Of a DNA stretch of 64,000 bases, positions 39,923 through 51,034 are shown piece by piece; positions within the stretch are counted from its first letter, which is position 1; each line of letters begins with the position of its first letter. Source of the DNA: Eukaryota sp. TZLM1-RC. Lineage: Eukaryota; Metamonada: BaSk clade. The position numbers were made by a program, and so were the translations under genes. The DNA is taken from NCBI GenBank assembly GCA_040285825.1, contig JAUPSS010000001.1, positions 248,001 through 312,000 of the forward strand, in the 5' to 3' direction. The notes beneath the pieces were generated by a model. It did not search any database. It saw nothing but the letters and a program-made list of their open reading frames with translations, and was not told the origin of the DNA.

Positions 39923-40968
39923 TTTACTTCCTAGTTTTGAATCAAATTTTTTGAATCACATACCGTTTACAATCCAAACACTGGTCAAACCGGAGTGATG
40001 TACACTCCTGGTAACAAACAGAGGTTCAGGAGAGAGCTCAACTAGTTTCTGCTCTAGTAAAAACTATAATAGTCCATTACCCCATCCAGGTCAGGGTGTA
40101 GGTATGGAATCTGTGGCGATATCATAGCGAGTAATATAAAATTATTCCCTACTGTTGTATAAGAATGAGCGAACAAAGACTTTCCCTACAAGGCATTGAT
40201 TGAATTGTTCACTGCAACCCCATATTCTAATTTTAGGTAAAAAAACTATGCAATGCAGTGTGTGAAAAGTGTGAAAGAACCTTTGTGCATCTCACTCAGA
40301 ATCCATTCTTACACTACTGTTGTAAACCTACATCAACCTTAAATTGTTGCAAGAATGTTAATGTAACTCTACAATTTACACAGGTTAATATAGCTACCTC
40401 TTCATAGACAATTGAGCATTTCAACAGCTTATTTAATTCATTAAATTTTTTACCAATTGTATTACTTATGGATGTTTCAAGAAAAACAATGACGACCCTA
40501 GAACAAAATTAATGAAAATTTAGGCTTGGATTTTGATGTTACACTTGGATTGGCCAAGAAAAAGAATCCCGCTTTTGCAGATCTTTTACAAGATATGTGT
40601 GATAGTACTTCTGCTTTAGTAACAACAATTCCTCAAGTTTATGGCACTCTCTTAACTGATTTTTCTTGTACTTCCAATATGAGATTTCGTCATTTATCTG
40701 GCCTGATAATTTACCTCACAATTTTATTTGTAAATGTTCTCGAAAAATTACAATTACTCATTTGTTAAATTGTAAACATTTTATTACTTTAAGAAGCAAG
40801 GTCCACGATGCTGTAAGAGACCAATTATATTGTATGTGTAGGTCTCATAGAATGGAATTTTTTTGGAACCTCTGTTGTCAAATCTGTTTGATACTGAAGA
40901 TGATTTTCATAAGAATAATAGAGGTGATGTCATATTACCTGGATTAGATGGACCTTTCATTTTATTGG
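39227..40968. repeat. Segmental duplication, copy 2 (about 1.74 kb)
   Basis: Partner of 36527-38269. The embedded LINE-C fragment (40526-40947) carries a one-base deletion relative to copy 1 (about 40690), splitting its frame. Confidence 0.85.
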
Positions 40969-41184
40969 TTGAACACAAAATTAAACTCAATTAGGGTGGT
41001 TGACCTGCTTCAATCATGATAAACTCAGAAACGATAAATGCTGATCATCAATGGGTGTCTATGCTGTTTACGATACAAAACAAAACCAACATTGACTCTT
41101 GATGGTTTTTAAAATTAAAGTGAAAAGGCTAAACATGAACACTTGCACAGGAAATAAATAATTTTATAAAATGAATATACAAAA

Positions 41185-42018
41185 TCATAATCTGACGAAA
41201 TGCATTTCTCTTGTTAAATCCCGTCGTAGCTTTTCTCTGGCTAGTGATCGTTTTCTAATATCATAGGCAATTAGACCTAAAGCAAAAATTGTTAAAGCTC
41301 CAAATATAATAACATAAACAGTGGTATTTGGCTCTTCCAATGGAGTAAAAACAAAGTTACGAATAATTACTTCATAATCCTTGTCATCAGTAGGAGCGTT
41401 GCCTTTGTACAGCCAAAGAGCTATCCTCATTCGCTCTTCAGAGGGGGGAAACCTGTACTCACCATCGTATTCCCATGATTGGTATTCTTCTGCGTTTTTG
41501 ATAGATCCCCTGGAGGAGGAAAACTCAATCTTATCACGTGACCACGTGAGTGAATGGATGGTGGGTTTGTTATGGTGGGTGGTGTCGAATTCGTGGTAAT
41601 TGCTACGCAAGTGATTAGGTTGGACTGTGTAGCAAGAGTTATCAAAATCATTCCTTCCCCAGAGACCAAACTCCACAGCAAACTCTTCAACGGGGCCTTG
41701 ATGTATGTAGAAGCTGAGCATAACATTTCGGTCATGTTGAGCAAACACATCATCAACTTCAAATGTGTAAGTGCCATATCCAAAGTGAAGTTTGGAAAAT
41801 ATCTCTGAACAGTACCATTTAGTGCCATTGTTCACAATGCTCAGATGAAGATGGCCATTTTCATCCACATAAGGCATTGAAGCATCGAAAAAATTACTGC
41901 CTGGATACATACGATTGTCTGGAGAATCCAAGATATACCAGTCATAATTGGCAAAGTTGAGAGATTGGCAAAGCACAAATGAAGAGAGCAAAAGTAAGGC
42001 AACTATCAGTTGAAACAT
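41185..42018 (-). CDS. Secreted, membrane-anchored GH16-like glycosidase-fold protein
   Basis: 277 residues from the ATG at 42018, chosen because it begins a clean signal peptide (FQLIVALLLLSSFVLC); the earlier ATG at 42054 lies inside the transposon end. The jelly-roll lectin/glucanase fold spans about 20-230: NRMYPGSNFFDAS, KWYCSEIFSKLHFGYGTYTFEV, then the catalytic strand EEFAVEFGLWG, YTVQPNH and a WSRDKIEF strand. A transmembrane helix (about 238-262) and basic tail follow. GH16 enzymes use a Glu-x-Asp-x(x)-Glu strand; here the two Glu are present but the Asp is Ala (single-base change), so catalysis may be reduced or lost. The sequence type resembles bacterial GH16 proteins, so transfer from bacteria is possible. 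Role: cell-wall or extracellular glucan binding or processing. Confidence 0.75.
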   Translation of the reverse strand: MFQLIVALLLLSSFVLCQSLNFANYDWYILDSPDNRMYPGSNFFDASMPYVDENGHLHLSIVNNGTKWYCSEIFSKLHFGYGTYTFEVDDVFAQHDRNVMLSFYIHQGPVEEFAVEFGLWGRNDFDNSCYTVQPNHLRSNYHEFDTTHHNKPTIHSLTWSRDKIEFSSSRGSIKNAEEYQSWEYDGEYRFPPSEERMRIALWLYKGNAPTDDKDYEVIIRNFVFTPLEEPNTTVYVIIFGALTIFALGLIAYDIRKRSLAREKLRRDLTREMHFVRL

Positions 42019-42089
42019 TATGCTGTGTGGGAAATTCCCAAAAATACACGACAATTTTGGATCAATTTTCGTGTGGAATAATTACAACA
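42019..42089 (-). other. 3' non-coding end of Fanzor-A copy 2 with terminal palindrome
   Basis: It matches 11764-11816, with a 10-base extra stretch giving a local inverted repeat (AATTGATCCAAAATT), and ends in TGGGAATTTCCCA at about 42026-42038. It lies immediately before the GH16 start codon, so it serves as this gene's 5' flank. Confidence 0.5.
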
Positions 42090-44148
42090 ACTATCCACTA
42101 CATAGATACTGAGGCCTTTCATTACCACTCATCCTCGCTTCAGCAATTGCAACCATATTCAGACAAGCCAGCTTATTTCTATTGAAGTGCTTTGTTGAGC
42201 CTTTGTTACTGAGTTTGCAACTTTGACTGTTACAAACTAATAAACCATGACATGTAGTAACAGGAGTCTTTTCTCTTCTATAGAATCTGGGATTTGCTAC
42301 TCTCAAAAACGTAGCAACTTTTCAAAACAAACACGATATTTTGCTGAAGTGAAAGCTTCATTAATCATCATCACTTCAAATCCATTCCTTCTCAGAAATT
42401 GAATCCATCCAATACCACGTGTAGGTCGATGATGTTTCAAATTCTTGGAACCTTTTTTACCATAATCACCCATTAGAATTAAAGTGTCTTTTGAATTGCC
42501 AAACTGCTGAACAAGGTTTTTTAACAACCAACTTTCAGTCTTTTGCTTGTGAATGAAAACTTGCATTTTATGGATGCTCCACAAGTCAAGACTGTAAAAG
42601 TCGATTGTCAAAAAAAACTTGCCGAAGTTTGGCAACCACAAAGTTGGAAAAGTCTATAAAAGTTGCTGAATTTGCAGCAAACGCGGATAATTCGGTGTTT
42701 GCATCTTCAATTGTCATTTCGTTAGACTCGATCATTTGGTTCCTGTCGTAACCTACCTCAGTATACTTTGTCGCCCGTCGTTTTTGCTTTTCATTCATCC
42801 TACTTTTCAAAGACCAGGACATCTGAGTCATTCTCAACCATTTGAATTTCTTGTCTTGATTCATCACCCGACTATTTCTTTGCTGTTCAGTTTCATGTTC
42901 AGGCACCATGGCTAGTTCTTCATCAGTCTTTTTACTCCCAAAATACAATAAATCACGTTTTCCAGGATCACAAACAACAATTCGTTTGTCTTGAAAATCA
43001 TCAACATCAACATCATCAATATATAAATCAGAAATACTAGCCTTGTTGTCTGGCTTACATTTCTGACCTTGTAAATCCCGACGAACAAATTCTACTGCAA
43101 TATTGAATCCATCTGTGTGGATAATGTTGTTGAATTTAGAGCTCTGATGTTTGAACATTGGTTGATTTAAATCGAGAATATTAGACCAAAAGTCAAAATG
43201 CTGAGGTGGTTTGAATTTCGTAATTTGGGCTAGTGTATTGACCATTTTCAGTATCTGTGTAGATGATGAATCATCCATCATTGTTTGTTTAACAATTCTC
43301 CATAGTGTTCTTGTATCAATGGGAAAATATCCAGGGCCCTCAGTGGTTGAAACAGGAGAAATATGATAAGGTTTTTTCTCTCTACTGGAGATATGCTGGG
43401 CAATTGTAATTGCTGGTTTTAGGAATATTTGAGAATCTTTTTCAACAGCGTCTGCAAGAAAATGTATATCCACTGGAAATATGTTGTCAACTAAATTCTC
43501 GTCAGTGACCAAATTCTCAATTTGGCAAGTAAATGGCTCAATAAGATTTTCAAATATGTCTCTAAGTTCATTATTTCTTATATCATGTTGTTCACATAAA
43601 TCGAAAAATGCATCATTCACAAGGTCTGAAATATTTTCAGGATGATGAAACCAAGGACTCAGGCAATCTCTATCATCAACTAAAAACAAGTTTTTGAATT
43701 GACGAAGCCTAAATCTATCTAGTGAAATAATTGTAGATAATGGCGTTGAGTATCCACCCAGCTTATGCATTTCTGCTAACACATTTTCCACATCTACTTT
43801 GTCAAAGTAAACATTAATAAATCGATTAATATGTTTTTCATAATTTAGTTTCAAATTATTCTCAAAATTGGCAACTATTACTGGGGCCATATACTCAGGT
43901 GGTCTACTGAAGCCATCAGTTGGAAATTGTGGAAAAGACTCAGGCCTATATCTCAAATGGTCTACATAACTCAATGATTTGTTCAACTTTTGTTGTTCAA
44001 AGGTGGTCGATAAGCTATAATCTCCTTCACCATAAACAAAGTTTTCAAAATCCTGTGGAAATGCACTTTTTGGTTTCAGCATTTCTTGCCCATAATATTC
44101 AGCTGAAATATACCAAATTCTGGCCATTAATGATTCATATAATTGGGC
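42090..44148 (-). pseudogene. Fanzor (TnpB-like) nuclease, family A copy 2, main part
   Basis: The frame from 44148 runs without a stop to about 42590 (over 510 codons): N-terminal helical region, then RuvC-I VVCDPGKRDLL with its Asp (about 42975), KWLRMTQMSW and following helices. At 42609-42616 a T8 tract (A8 on the plus strand) shifts the frame; copy 1 has T6, and T7 would restore it. The next frame continues to the Glu motif INEAFTSAK but the first zinc Cys is Tyr (YRVC versus CPVC). A lost G near 42318 shifts again before CHGLLVCNSQSC and FNRNKLACLNM, where the RuvC-III Asp is Asn. The upstream coding part lies beyond the LINE-B insertion at 48938-49112. Fanzors are RNA-guided endonucleases; this one is dead. 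Confidence 0.8.
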
Positions 44149-47100
44149 TAACTAAAAATACTTCATCCTTATGAAGACCCTATAATGGATCAAAATTTTG
44201 ATGGCACATACTGGGAAAATTATCCATTGATGCCATCAGAAGTTTTTTCGGTGATCAAAAAGAGACCACGCGGTAAGTCTGCCGGACTTTCTGGTATTAC
44301 TATTGATCATGTAATAGCCGCAATTATTTCTTCAGAGGATTGTCTTGGTTTATTAACCAAATTTTTCAACAAAATATTGTCTGGTCAACTCAAATACCCA
44401 GAAGAATTAAGAAATTCTCGTTTGACTGCACTTGTCAAAAATTCAAAATTGGATGTTCGTCCTATTGCAGTCTCTGAGAGCTTACAAAATATTTTTTCTG
44501 CTTGTTGCTTAAGCAGGTTCAATGAGAAAGCAAAAAAAATTTATTACCCTTTCAATATGGTACCCTTTCAATACCACAGATGGAGTCTCTTCAGCGATAT
44601 TTGCTACTGATGTTTTATTTCGCCAAAATGAATCCAATGTTTGTATGTCATTGGATTTTAGTAATGCTTTCAATTCACTAAGTCCTCGCAGTATCCATGG
44701 TGCTCTATTGCAATATATGCCGGAATTAATACCATATTTTCAATCAACATATTGCACATATTCTAATTTACATTTTGGTAATAACATTTTGAGTTCATCA
44801 AGTGGTGTAAAGCAAGGAGATCCGTTAGGGTCTTTTTTGTTTTGTTTGGCCATTCATCCTATTTTACTGCAAATTCAAGAGATGTTTCCTTCACTAAAAA
44901 TGATTGCATATATGGATGATGTTGTGCTTATTGGTGATTTAAATATTGTGAAACAATCAACTGTATGTTTTAAAGAATTATTTACCAAAATTGGTCTAAA
45001 GCTCCTGGGCCATCTTTGTTGAATTTTGACATGATGAAATCAGCTGTTGGACAGTGTCCTGAAATTGCCGATGATCTTGTTCTTTTTTTCAACAATCTTC
45101 TTACGTTAAAAATTAAAGTCCCTTTTGAGATGACCAGTGCTCGCTTAATTGCCCTCAAAAAAAGTCAATCCAAAATCCGTCCAATTGCAATTGGAGAATC
45201 GTTTTCAAGAATTCTTGCGTCTCTTGTTTCCAATGAATTGGGAAAAAAGCCAAGGAATTTTTCAGTCCATTTCAATTTGGAATGAAGACAATTGATGGTG
45301 CTTCTTCTGCTGCTCTTTCGTCGGATCTGTTTTTTAATTCTAGTGATTCTAACTACATCTTCAATTTAGATTTTAAGAATGCTTTCAATTCTGTATCTCG
45401 TTATTCCATTTTACCTTTGCTGCGAAAGCATTTTCCTCAAGTTGAGCCTTTTTTCTATTCATTTTATGGAAAATCATCCACATTGGTCTATGAAAACTTT
45501 GACCTGCTTTCATCTTCTGGTGTTAAACAAGGTGATCCACTTGGTCTTTTTTTCTTTTGTCTGGCAATTCATCCATTAATGTGCGAATTAAAAGAAAAAT
45601 TCCCAGAAATAGATATTGTAGCATATATGGATGACATTTCTGTAATTGCTCCTATCACAATTCTGAAACAAATAGCAACTTTTATTCAACAGCGTTATGA
45701 AGATATTGGTCTCTCATTGAATATCTCCAAATATTTGATTATTGGCCATGAACCAATTGATTTTTTCATTAATGATGTCAATGTCCCCTTTATCAATTAT
45801 GATCAGTCTGGTTTTGGTTTTTTGGGTTGTTATCTCGGAAATATTGATGAAGTCAATGCCAACTTTCGACTCTGTTGACTCAATTTGGAAATGAATTAGA
45901 ATCAATAGAAAATTTAAATATTGAGAAACATTTAAAATTCTTTTTCCTAAAAATCTGTTATTCTGGAAAATTTACTCATATTTTGAGATCAACATCACCA
46001 TCAAATTCTTTGGAGTTTTGTCGCATTTTTAATGAACAAAGAACCAATTTTTAGCAAAATTATTGGAAATTGATGCATCTCAGTTACGAAGCCACATTTT
46101 TAGTCGTACAAATTTTGGTGGTGTTGATTTTCATAAATCAAGCTACCTTTGTAAAGCTGCCTTTATTGGAGGTGGAAAGAATTTTATTTATGAATTTGTG
46201 AATCGTTTTCCTGAAAAAATTCATTTCATTGAAAATTGTGGCAGCTCTTATCTTATTTCTTTGCAACAGGAAATTGAAACTCTTTCACCCAATATTTGGG
46301 CTAAATGTTTCCCCTCTGATATTGTGGAACTTCCTTCAAGAAGCTTGCTCTCCTTACCACTGACTTTTGCCAAATTGCAGAAAAAAATCTTGAAAGTTTT
46401 AGAAAACTTGGATTATATTGTACGTCTTAGCTTGGCTAAGGAAAAAAATCCCGTTTTTGCAAACTTTTTGATTGATCTTGAAGACAGTTGCTCAAGTTGC
46501 CTAATCTCCCAAATTCCCAACATTTATGGCCTTCTACTTAATGATCACCAATGGACCACTGCAATGAGAATGAGATGTTTTCTATGGTCTTGTTCATTAC
46601 CAAATGAATTAATTTGTCGCTGCTAGAGTGTTGTTACGCTTTTCCATATTTTAAACTGTAAGTATTTTATAACTTATCGCTCAATTGTTCATGACTCAGT
46701 TCGTGATCAATTGTATGCCATGTGCAAAAGTTTCAATATAGAGGCATTTATTGAGCCACTAGTACGTAAGCTGTCTTCAGATCAAACGGATGATTCCTTT
46801 GGTAAACGAAGGGCAGATTTAGTAGCTCCAGGGATCGATGGTGTTCTCAATGTTGTAGATGTTGTCTCAGTTGATGTTTGCTAAAATTCTGCTGCTCGTT
46901 TAGTGTATTCCGCTGATTCGCCGTTATCTAACGCCGAAAAAAAGAAGATAAAAAATTATGAAGAACCTTTGGCACAGTTAGGTAGAGTGGAACATGTGAA
47001 ATATCAGTTTGTGCCGTTTGCAATTTCTCTTTTTGGCAATATTGGACCTTCAGGGTTGCACTTTTTTGAAAATTTTAAATAAGTGTTACTGAATAGGTCT

Positions 47101-48927
47101 GGTAAAACAATGAACTCCACTTTCTGGATAAATAGAATTGCTTTTTGCATTTTCAAGTCTATTCTAACAATGATTTCAAAGGCACTTTTAGCTATTGGTG
47201 TAGAATATGAACGTAATGCTGTGAGTAGGTTCAGTAATAGTGACGCTTGTTTGGAGGATATTGAATTCTAGATGGGTTTTTGTATCTCAATAAATATTCC
47301 AGTTTTAGAAAAAAAATTGGTCTCCGACTTATATTAAATGTGTTTTGTTATCGAATTCTCCAGTTTCCACAATGGTTGATGGTATTGAAATTCAAGCCAA
47401 ATTATATTCAATTGATGCTATTCGTCATTTGGGTTCGTTTTTAGGAAATAATGATGAAATTACCAAAAAATTGTTTGAAAAGTTGAACTCAATTTCTGAC
47501 AAAATTGACCGAAAGATGAATTTAGATATAAAAAACACATCAAATTTACCATTATAAGACTGTGTTTTAGTTCCAATTTTAATATTTCGATCTTCAAATC
47601 ATCTCGTCACTATACCTTTGGCTCAGAAGTTTAATGAGTTACATGCAAAAGTTCTGTCTCAATTACTGGGATGTAAAATGTTTCAAATTCCAGATTATGC
47701 TTACCTTAGTCCACATTATGGCGGTTTAGGGTGGACGAAGGCTTCTATTCTTACCTCGTGTTCTTTTGTTGGTGGATGCAGAAATGCAATCTTTGAGTTT
47801 TCCGAAAGATTTGCAGATTGGGAAGATTTATTGATGACAACGCAAAGTTCCACTGTTTTTGCATTAAATGAAGAAATTTCAAAAATTGATGCAGAAAAAT
47901 GGGGTCGATGTTTTCCCCAATCATTCAATGGCAATATTCCAGAAAAGAATGTTTTAAATTTGAAGTACACTCTTCGAACATTACAGAAACGATTGACTGG
48001 AATGTATGAAAAAGATCTTTATAATAATGTATGCAGCTCGGCTGTTTTAAATCAAGATCTTCACTCATTGTTATTGGAAAAGGGTGTTTGCGAAAACAAG
48101 TCATCAGATTCTACACTTTTTGTAACCATTGTACCACGAAGAATATGATTGTGTGCCACTAATGAAGCATTTGTAACAAAAATGAGATTATATTTGAATA
48201 TCCCCATTAATCAATTATTGTCAAAAGAAAAATGTATTTGTTCGAATTCACCTCAACTCACTTTGCGCCATGCTCTGAATTGCTCTAAATTGATAACTTA
48301 TCGTTCTTCATTACATGATGCTGTTGGAGACACTGTTTTCAATATGGCACAAACTGCAAAGATATCGTGTATCAAAGAGCCCCTGCTGAAGGAAACACTT
48401 TCTCTGAATAATTTTGGTTCTGATGATAGAGGTGATGTATACTGTGATTGGATTGATAATTCTGAAGTTATTGTTGACTTTGTCTCATGTAATGTTGCAA
48501 ATGATACTTTGGTTCACAGAAGAAAACTTAATCCTGTGGCTGCTCTGGATTTTAAAGCAAAAGAGAAACATAGAAAATATAATAAAGATATTGAAGAGGC
48601 TAATGTCGATAGAAATACACAGCTGGTTTTTATTGCATTCCCATTTTCGATAAATGGAAGAATATCAGTTGAAGCAGAAACCTTTTCGGATGAGTTCCAA
48701 AAAATGGTGCAAGAAAAAACAATGAAAAGATTTGATATATTTTTATGGCGTTCACGGATTCAATTTGCCATTATTAACAGATTACCACGGTTTTTCAATC
48801 GAATAAGAGAAGCTTTGGCTAGACAGCAAGCAGATCAAGATTTTGTAGAGGAAATCTTGGTTCAATGATAGTCGTCCCATTAGTATTGAGTTAAATTAAT
48901 TAAGTGTGCAAATTCAATAAATACCAA
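44149..48927 (+). mobile_element. LINE-B non-LTR retrotransposon, 5'-truncated, with nested LINE-A
   Basis: Flanked by the 10-bp repeat ataattgggc (44139-44148 and 48928-48937). Encoded parts in order: pre-RT motif KRPRGKSAGLSG, RT with LDFSNAFNS, SGVKQGDPLGSFLF and the catalytic YMDD (about 44909), interruption by LINE-A, then GSFLGNNDE, HYGGLGWTKASILTSCSFVGG, the zinc motif CICSNS...LRHALNC, HDAVGDTVF and the C-terminal FLWRSRIQFAIINRLPRF domain ending at 48868. Stops and frameshifts occur at about 44520, 47555 and 48148. Post-RT CxC...H...C and an unfamiliar C-terminal domain point to early-branching non-LTR clades (R2/CRE/Utopia-like). It inserted into the Fanzor-A gene. Confidence 0.85.
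44998..47312 (+). mobile_element. LINE-A non-LTR retrotransposon nested in LINE-B
   Basis: Flanked by the 11-bp repeat aaaattggtct (44987-44997 and 47313-47323); removing it rejoins the LINE-B RT frame (TKIGL/RLILN). It is 5'-truncated inside the RT N-terminus (APGPS...DDLVLFFNNLL). It carries LDFKNAFNS, SSGVKQGDPLGLFFF, YMDD (about 45627), GFLGCYLGN, FGGVDFHKS, FIGGGKNFIYEF, AKEKNPVFA, CRC...FHILNC, HDSVRDQLYAM, GKRRADLV and the terminal LEDIEF stop at 47271, then caataaat. Frameshifts or stops at about 45285, 45878, 46055, 46624 and 46882 make it inactive. Confidence 0.85.
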
Positions 48928-48937
48928 GATAATTGGG

Positions 48938-49112
48938 CAGATATTCGTGGTAATATAAAATTACGTTCATAACAAGACTGTAAATACAGCTTTAAGCAAC
49001 AAGTGGTGTGAATACGTAGCTGTTGAAATTTTACAGCAGTTTCTCTCAATTTGAATATCACATTTGAATGTTTAACCATTGAGTTAACGGTTGCTCGAAT
49101 GGTTTTATCAGA
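48938..49112 (-). pseudogene. N-terminal segment of Fanzor-A copy 2, separated by LINE-B
   Basis: Excising LINE-B and one copy of its 10-bp TSD joins this segment in frame to 44148 with no stop for about 58 further codons, up to a TGA at 49113-49115. It is helical (ATVNSMVKHSNVIFKL, FILPRISAQLYESLMAR), as expected for the N-terminal region of Fanzor1 proteins. This shows the Fanzor gene was longer before the retrotransposon landed in it. Confidence 0.65.
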
Positions 49113-49214
49113 TCATAAAATTAATTTGTCTTTTCTGAAACAGCACGAAAAATTTCAGAAAAAGGATACAATCATGAAGCCCGTATTGAATCGAATTTTG
49201 TATCAGAGGAGAAG

Positions 49215-49988
49215 TAGCTTAACAATCAATTGGCAAAATATGAGAAAACTCCTGATGAAGATCGATTTTCGTTTCATTTATCATTTTATATGCCAGATTG
49301 CCTAATCCATGTCCGTATTGTATTTTAATAAATTTTCTGGCAAATACCAAAGTATCTAAAAGAAAAATGCCATTTTCCTTGATGAAAACTTCTCTCCATC
49401 TTGGTGAAAGTTTATTGAGTACATCAATTGCTCTATCATCTGGACAGTGGGAAATGGTAAATCAAAATAATATAATCTATTTTTTAAAACCTGTAAATCA
49501 AACTGCATTAAATTGTGATTAAGAAAACAATGGGGTTGATGATTACCAATAATGTTTAGGAACCTACGAAGCAAGGTTTTTTCCTCAGTGAATATTTCTG
49601 TCTGAACATCCATATCAATGTCTGGTTATCTGATTTGAGGACTCATTCTCAATATAAGGGAATATTTACTCTCCAAGTATAAATTATGGCGATCAAACTT
49701 ACCAGCAACAATCGAAATTAAAAACACTTTTTGATCTGAAATCCACTCACCTTTTTGCTCATCAGTTTTCTTTTTCAAAAGATTTGCACCCTCCTTTCTC
49801 TTTTTGTTGATAATCTCGTCAGGAGGGAGAAATTGGCCATCATGATTTTGATAAAGATGACCATCCTGTTAGGTTTCAAGATCAAAGCACATAACAATGG
49901 GGAGATTTTGATTTGAGGTCATTGATTTGCATTGAATCAATGGATCATGCTTGAAGCCACTACGACTTGGCTCAATTTTTCTAACCAT
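49215..49988 (-). pseudogene. Broken DEDDh (DnaQ-fold) 3'-5' exonuclease frame upstream of Fanzor-A
   Basis: Minus strand from an ATG at 49988. Motifs in order: ExoI IVMCFDLET (Asp and Glu), a long charged insert, ExoII CFLNHNLMQFDLQVL (Asp), then LLDTLVFARKF and ExoIII-like SHILPIDC (His-x4-Asp) with HGLGNLAYK between. Together these fit a DEDDh exonuclease, or the proofreading domain of a family B polymerase; no polymerase motif follows. Lesions: a stop directly after FDLET, a stop near 49625 and one frameshift near 49356. It ends about 100 bases before the Fanzor-A N-terminal segment on the same strand. Confidence 0.65.
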
Positions 49989-49989
49989 A

Positions 49990-50321
49990 CTCAGTTCCAA
50001 TGGTTTTTATGTCAAAATAATCAAACTTAACATTATCAGAATAACAATTTAAGACACAACATCCCATATCTAAAGTGCCAGAATCTAAACCACAAAAATG
50101 AACAAACTCATCAACATCAAAACATCAATGCAAAACAAAACATAAACAAAAGAAACATCCCACGTCTACAGTCCAAGTACGTCAATTACAAAAAGCAACA
50201 AACTGAAAAACATCAAGACAACAATTCAAAACAAAACACAAACAAGAAAAACATCCCATATTCAAAGTGCAAGTACCTAAACCAAAAACATCAACAAAAT
50301 CAAAAACATCAATAGAACATT
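49990..50321 (-). repeat. Tandem ~93-96 bp repeats, possible RuvC-like resolvase derivative
   Basis: About three and a half units, each beginning near ATATGGGATGT (minus strand), related to 10464-10575. The unit next to the exonuclease reads CGLDSGTLDMGCCVLNC followed by KFDYFDIKTI, a pattern like strands 1-3 of RuvC/A22 resolvases (D.G...MG..VL). The other units are decayed copies of it. Family assignment is tentative. Confidence 0.4.
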
Positions 50322-50327
50322 CCACAT

Positions 50328-51028
50328 TTTTTTTAAGAAATTTTGAAATTTATTTTCAACGTTGACAAAACATTAAACAAAAAACTAGAACTCAATATCC
50401 TCAATACACGCATCAACATCATCAAATCTTTTCAGCGCGCGATTTTCATACTCTATTCCCAATTGTAACAGTGCTTTGGTCAACATTTCTGGAATTGCTT
50501 TAAGAATACTAAACACAATTCTATTATGCCAGAAATTGAAGTTCAATTCTTTTCCTGCTCTTTCTTTTATTAAACTTCTGAATCCTTCAAGAAATTTAAT
50601 GCCAGATATTCCAATGTTACCAAAAAGAGAAACAGCAAATGGAACCAACTGATACTTGACATGCTCAACACGTCCTAGCTGAGATAAGGGTTCATTGTAC
50701 TTTTTGATTTTGCTCTTTTCAGCAAAGCAAAGTGGAGTTTCATCTCTTATAGCAAAATCAATTGCTGAGTCTTTACAAACATCAACAGTGACAACATCAA
50801 CAACTTTAATAACACCATCAGACGCAGGGGTAATTAAATCAGCACGGCGTTTCCCAAAAGTATTTTCATCTTCATTTTCAGATGACAACCTTCGCACAAG
50901 TGGTTCAACAAAAGCTTCAATGTGATGACTTTTTCACATAGCGTATAGTTGGTCTCTAACAGCATCGTGAACAACTGAGCGATATGTAATATTAAATTTG
51001 CAATTAAATAAATGATTCAGATTAATAA
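50328..51028 (-). mobile_element. LINE-A 3' fragment inserted in the Fanzor-A element
   Basis: Minus strand: LNHLFNCKF, HDAVRDQLYAM, then a nearly clean 170-codon frame (50897-50385) with RRADLITPASDGVIKVVDVVTVDVC, HVKYQLVPFAVSLFGN, FWHNRIVFSI and the terminal CIEDIEF stop, followed by an AATAAA-bearing tail. A 6-bp direct repeat (ccacat, 50322-50327 and 51029-51034) flanks it. One stop near 50935 separates the zinc-motif part. It is the best-preserved LINE-A C-terminus in the window. Confidence 0.8.
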
Positions 51029-51034
51029 CCACAT

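Noticed and set aside
41381-41808. Plus- and minus-strand alternative frames in the GH16-like gene
   Set aside because: Shadow frames of the real coding strand.
49215-49988. Family B DNA polymerase gene
   Set aside because: ExoI and ExoII would fit, but no palm motifs (DxxSLYPS, YGDTDS-like) occur in either direction, and the DTL...AR and His-x4-Asp motifs favour a DEDDh exonuclease.
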